Positions 6,434-9,182 of a stretch of 9,182 bases of DNA are shown here, in pieces. Positions within the stretch are counted from its first letter, which is position 1, and each line of letters begins with the position of its first letter. Both the position numbers and the translations under genes were made by a program. Below the pieces are notes generated by a model. It was not told the origin of the DNA, did not search any database, and saw only the letters and a program-made list of their open reading frames with translations. The DNA lies in NCBI GenBank assembly GCA_023424135.1, contig JAFAEH010000198.1:1-9182 (forward strand), in the 5' to 3' direction. Source of the DNA: Actinomycetes bacterium (GTDB lineage Bacteria; Actinomycetota; Actinomycetes; Actinomycetales; Cellulomonadaceae).

Positions 6434-7706
6434 TGCGGCCGCCCCCGCCCGGCATCTGCCCGCCACCGCTGCCGCCGGGGCCGCCGCCCTCGAACTGGCT
6501 CGGGTCGAAGCCGTCCGGCATCTGCCCGCCACCGGGCATCGTCTGCCCGCTGTCGTCGCTGCCGTTGCCGCCACCGCCGGTGAAGACCTGCATGACGACC
6601 TCGTCGCCCTCGGCGAGCCCGGACACGATCTCGGTGACGTCCCCCGACGTCTCGCCGGTCTCGACCGTCGTCTGCACCTGCGCACCGTCGGCATCGAGCT
6701 GCGTGACGGTCGTCGCGCCGTCGTCGCCCGTCGTGACGGCGGCGGACGGCACGGTCAGCACGTCGGTACGACGCTCGTACACGATCTCGACGTCCATCGC
6801 GATGCCGTCGTGCAGACCGTCGACCGACCCCGTGACGGTGACCGTGACCGGGTACGCGGCCGTGCCGGACGTGCTGGTCGACACCAGGCCGATCTCCCCG
6901 ACGACGCCGAACACGGTGCCCGACAGGTCGTCGGACGTCATCTCGACCTGGTCGCCGACCTCGATCAGCGCGACGTCGGACTCCCCGACCGACGCGTCGA
7001 CGCGCCACGTGTCGGTGCCGACGATCGTGAAGCCCCCGCTCGTCGTCGACGCCGACGAGGTGGAACCGGTGCCGCCGGACGCACCGCCCGCGGCCCCCGA
7101 GGACCCCGACCCCGACGAGGACGTGCCCGACGACCCGCCCGAGACGACGTCGCCGACCTCGAGGTCCGCGCTCGTCACGAGCCCCGCGACGGGTGCCACC
7201 AACGTGGCGCCGTCGGTCGCGGCCTGCGCGTCGTCGGCGTCGGCCTGCGCGACGTCGACCTGCGCCGCGAGCGCGTCGATCTTCGCCTGCGCCGCGTCGG
7301 TGCCGTCGTCGTCGGCCTGCGCCTCCGCCAGGTCCGCCTGCGCCTGCGCGAGGTCTGCCTGGGCGGACAGCAGGTCGGCGTCGAGCCGCAGCGTGTCGAC
7401 CGTCGCGAGGACCTGCCCGGCCTCCACCGTGTCGCCGGCCGCGACCTGCACGGACGTGACGGTGCCGCTGACCTCGAAGGACACGCTCTCCTGGACCAGG
7501 GGCGTCAGCGTCCCGGACGTCGTGACGGTCTTCTCGAGCGTCTCCAGGCTCGCCGCGACGGTCTGCGTCGTGGGCTGCGCCTGGGCGTTCGCCTCCGTGC
7601 CGCCGCGCCACCACAGCCACCACACCGCCATGCCGACCACCGCCAGCACCACCACGCCCGCGACGATGCGCGTGCGCGGCCTGCTCCTGCTCCAGACGCC
7701 GAGCAT
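6426..7706 (-). CDS. Membrane-fusion (HlyD/MacA-type) adaptor A
   Basis: Membrane-anchored extracytoplasmic adaptor of 426 residues, first gene of the operon. The N-terminus is basic, then comes one membrane segment (about 14-33) ending in the unusual aromatic run WWLWW. The first lipoyl half is SFEVSGTVTSVQVAAGDTV (76-94). A short helical hairpin rich in Ala/Gln/Asp heptads (107-164) follows, then the second lipoyl half (ATLVAPVAGLVTSADLEVGD, 167-186), a Ser/Gly linker (189-224), the beta-barrel (225-310) and the membrane-proximal domain (to about 375). The tail is Gly-rich with TMPGG, QMPDG and QMPGG. The ATG at 7706 is preferred because AGGGAG lies just upstream; an in-frame GTG at 7718 has no clear ribosome site and would add four residues. 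Acts with the adjacent ATPase and permease; no outer-membrane channel gene is present. Confidence 0.92.
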   Translation of the reverse strand: MLGVWSRSRPRTRIVAGVVVLAVVGMAVWWLWWRGGTEANAQAQPTTQTVAASLETLEKTVTTSGTLTPLVQESVSFEVSGTVTSVQVAAGDTVEAGQVLATVDTLRLDADLLSAQADLAQAQADLAEAQADDDGTDAAQAKIDALAAQVDVAQADADDAQAATDGATLVAPVAGLVTSADLEVGDVVSGGSSGTSSSGSGSSGAAGGASGGTGSTSSASTTSGGFTIVGTDTWRVDASVGESDVALIEVGDQVEMTSDDLSGTVFGVVGEIGLVSTSTSGTAAYPVTVTVTGSVDGLHDGIAMDVEIVYERRTDVLTVPSAAVTTGDDGATTVTQLDADGAQVQTTVETGETSGDVTEIVSGLAEGDEVVMQVFTGGGGNGSDDSGQTMPGGGQMPDGFDPSQFEGGGPGGSGGGQMPGGGGRNG

Positions 7707-7774
7707 GTTCTCCCTCACCGGACCGCCGGGGCGGGCCGCGGACGACCCACCGGCCGGTCGTCCCGGCCACGGGC

Positions 7775-7831
7775 GACGCTAGGGAGCGTCCCTTGCGCCC
7801 CCGTCAGCGCCACCTGTGCCCCACCTGTGCC
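7775..7831 (-). promoter_or_regulatory. Candidate promoter and operator of the efflux operon
   Basis: Minus-strand TAGCGT (7776-7781) fits TANNNT and would place the start of transcription near 7769, giving a leader of about 60 nt. It lies inside a dyad GACGCT-AGGG-AGCGTC (7775-7790), a layout typical of repressor control. Upstream, CTGACG (7802-7807) is a weak -35 candidate with a long 20-nt spacer. Beyond that are two perfect adjacent 11-bp copies of GGCACAGGTGG (7810-7820 and 7821-7831, minus strand), one helical turn apart, as expected for a tandem activator site. No regulator gene is in the window. Everything beyond the visible repeats is inference. Confidence 0.35.
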
Positions 7832-7891
7832 CCGGCGCCCACCGGCACCGCGCCACACCACGCCGCCGCGTGCGCCGACACCACGAGGAAC

Positions 7892-7969
7892 GGGTGGGGG
7901 CGAGGCCGGGGTGGGTGGGGAGCCGGAGCGGAACGCGGAGCGGAGCGGGGGCCGGGGTGGGGTGCGGGG
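7892..7969 (+). other. Two potential G-quadruplex motifs in the intergenic gap
   Basis: On the plus strand, G-runs at 7892-7894, 7896-7900, 7908-7911, 7913-7915 and 7917-7920 fit a three-tetrad pattern with loops of 1-7 nt. A second motif at 7947-7969 has four runs of at least four G with loops CC, T and TGC, which would allow four tetrads. They lie directly after the methyltransferase stop codon. The G-rich strand is the template for minus-strand transcription. Between them is a GGAGCG-rich purine stretch. The motif is seen; folding is not shown. Confidence 0.5.
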
Positions 7970-9182
7970 TCAGGCGAGGGTGAGCAGGCCGTCGGTGAGC
8001 AGACCGCGCACGGATGGCAGGACGTCCGCTGCGACGTCCGACGCCGGCACGTCGAGCAGCGCACCGAGCGCGCCGACGATCTGCCCGGCGGTGAGCTCGC
8101 CGTCGCACGCGCCGACGAACGCCGCGAGCGCGGTCCCCGCCTGCACGGCCCGGCCGAAGCCACCGCCCTGTCGCAGCAGCACGACGCGCGGGTCGACCGC
8201 GCCCGGTGCGAGGTAGCGCTCCTCGGTGACGTCCGGCGCGACGACCAGGCGGCGGCCCGCGAGCGCGTCGTCGGTGAGTGCGGTGACGGCGTCGTGCGCG
8301 GCGAGCCCGGCGGCGAGCACCGGCCCGAGCGGCTGGCGCACCGGCCCGGTCTGCGACTCCAGGCGCCGCAGCGTCGCGGACCCGGTGGGCGGCCGTCGCA
8401 GCGTCACGATCCCGAACCCGACGGACGCGACGTCGCGCGATGCGAGGTCGTCGAGCCACGCGCCGTAGCGCGACGCCCACGCGTCCGTGTCGGCGGGGGT
8501 CGTGCCACCGTCGCGGATCCACGTCTCGGCGTACTGGGCGGGGTCCTGCTCGTCGCGCTGCACGACCCACGCGTCGAGGCCGGACGCGTCGACCCACGCG
8601 CCGATGCGCTCGTGCCACTCCTCGCCGCGGCGCACCTCCCAGTTCGCGAGCAGCTGCGCGACACCGCCGGGGGCGAGCACGCCGGCCACCCCCGTGACGA
8701 GGTCGCGCACGAGGTCGTCGCCCGAGCGTCCGCCGTCGCGGTAGTCGTAGGCGGGCACGTCCGCCCGGCGCGGGGTGATGACGAACGGCGGGTTGGACAC
8801 GACGAGGTCGAACTCGTCGTCCGCCACGGGCTCGAGCATCGAGCCCTGCCGCAGGGCCACCCGGTCCTCGCCGAGCCCGGCGAGCGCGGTCGTGAACCGC
8901 GCGAACGCGAGCGCCCGCACGGACAGGTCGGTCGCGACCACCTGCGCCGCGTGCCGGCTGGCGTGCAGGGCCTGCACGCCGCACCCCGTGCCGAGGTCGA
9001 GCACGCGGCCGCGCGGGTCGCGCACGGTGGCCTGCGCGAGGGTCACGGACGCGCCGCCGACGCCGAGCACGTGGTCGGTGCGCAGCGCGCCGCCCGTGGC
9101 GAGCTCGCCCAGGTCGGAGGCGACCCACCACGCGGCGTCGCCCGCACCGTCCGTCGCGGCGTAGGGGCGCAGGTCGAGGTCC
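7970..9182 (-). CDS. Class I SAM-dependent methyltransferase (HemK/PrmC-like), 5' end cut by window edge
   Basis: The visible part is 403 codons plus stop, open to the right edge in the frame that includes base 9181; the start is outside. It opens with a lead region (RPYAATDG, 5-12; WWVASDLGEL, 18-27) followed by TDHVLGVGGAS, which I recall as typical of a family of actinobacterial two-domain methyltransferases. Motif I is VLDLGTGCG (60-68 of the visible part), with ATDLS as the acidic loop after the second strand. The tetrapeptide NPPF (130-133) in VVSNPPFVI is the N/D-PP-Y/F motif of enzymes that methylate an amide or exocyclic amino nitrogen, such as PrmC and N6-adenine methylases. The C-terminal third (from about 275) is a separate domain. 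The substrate is unknown; protein glutamine or RNA adenine are possibilities. The annotation MT small/N5-glutamine type fits best. Not obviously linked to the downstream operon. Confidence 0.9.
   Translation of the reverse strand, partial: DLDLRPYAATDGAGDAAWWVASDLGELATGGALRTDHVLGVGGASVTLAQATVRDPRGRVLDLGTGCGVQALHASRHAAQVVATDLSVRALAFARFTTALAGLGEDRVALRQGSMLEPVADDEFDLVVSNPPFVITPRRADVPAYDYRDGGRSGDDLVRDLVTGVAGVLAPGGVAQLLANWEVRRGEEWHERIGAWVDASGLDAWVVQRDEQDPAQYAETWIRDGGTTPADTDAWASRYGAWLDDLASRDVASVGFGIVTLRRPPTGSATLRRLESQTGPVRQPLGPVLAAGLAAHDAVTALTDDALAGRRLVVAPDVTEERYLAPGAVDPRVVLLRQGGGFGRAVQAGTALAAFVGACDGELTAGQIVGALGALLDVPASDVAADVLPSVRGLLTDGLLTLA

Noticed and set aside
6434..6694. Longer ATPase start at 6694
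   Set aside because: The added residues are Arg/Ser/Ala-rich, lie wholly inside adaptor A's C-terminal coding region, and precede the normal ABC domain start.
3474..8216. Long plus-strand frames across the ABC operon (3474-5933 and 5955-8216)
   Set aside because: They are antisense to the permease, ATPase and adaptor A, with compositionally biased translations and no domain signals. They are mirror frames of real genes.
1..9182. tRNA, rRNA, transposase or prophage genes
   Set aside because: I found no tRNA-like cloverleaf, CCA-type end, rRNA core sequence, transposase motif or phage gene on either strand.

Overview
The window reads as chromosome from a very high-GC actinomycete. Third codon positions are almost all G or C, strong GGAGG ribosome sites precede several genes, and the proC and methyltransferase genes are of actinobacterial type. 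It resembles Cellulomonas and related Micrococcales, but that placement is an inference from style and not from a search. All seven genes I support lie on the minus strand, so transcription runs from high to low coordinates. The very long plus-strand reading frames are GC-driven antisense shadows.

Region by region, in direction of transcription: (1) 9182-7970, the 3' part of a SAM-dependent methyltransferase gene whose 5' end lies beyond the right edge. (2) 7969-7707, a non-coding gap with two G-quadruplex-type motifs on the plus strand, an 11-bp tandem repeat, and an inverted repeat over a candidate -10 box. (3) 7706-1210, a compact five-gene operon: membrane-fusion adaptor A, MacB-type ABC ATPase, MacB/FtsX-type permease, a lipoprotein with a duplicated Cys-paired domain and a Met-Pro-rich linker, and a much enlarged second membrane-fusion adaptor B. 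Three of the four junctions overlap by 4 or 8 nt. (4) 1209-808, a roughly 400-bp non-coding stretch holding two copies of an 80-bp element that forms a 22-24-bp hairpin, plus several smaller palindromes. (5) 807-1, proC, which runs off the left edge.

The operon is the centre of interest. The ATPase and permease should form an ABC complex of the MacB mechanotransmission type. The two adaptors are predicted to be anchored in the membrane with their barrel-sandwich and beta-barrel domains outside. A monoderm actinomycete has no TolC-like outer-membrane channel, so the adaptors, the lipoprotein and their disordered Gly/Ser/Asp/Met-rich tails presumably assemble on the outer face of the membrane or in the cell wall. 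Shared Met-Pro-Gly motifs in the lipoprotein linker and in adaptor A's tail, with a weaker match in adaptor B's tail, suggest one co-evolved surface complex. The substrate cannot be read from the sequence.
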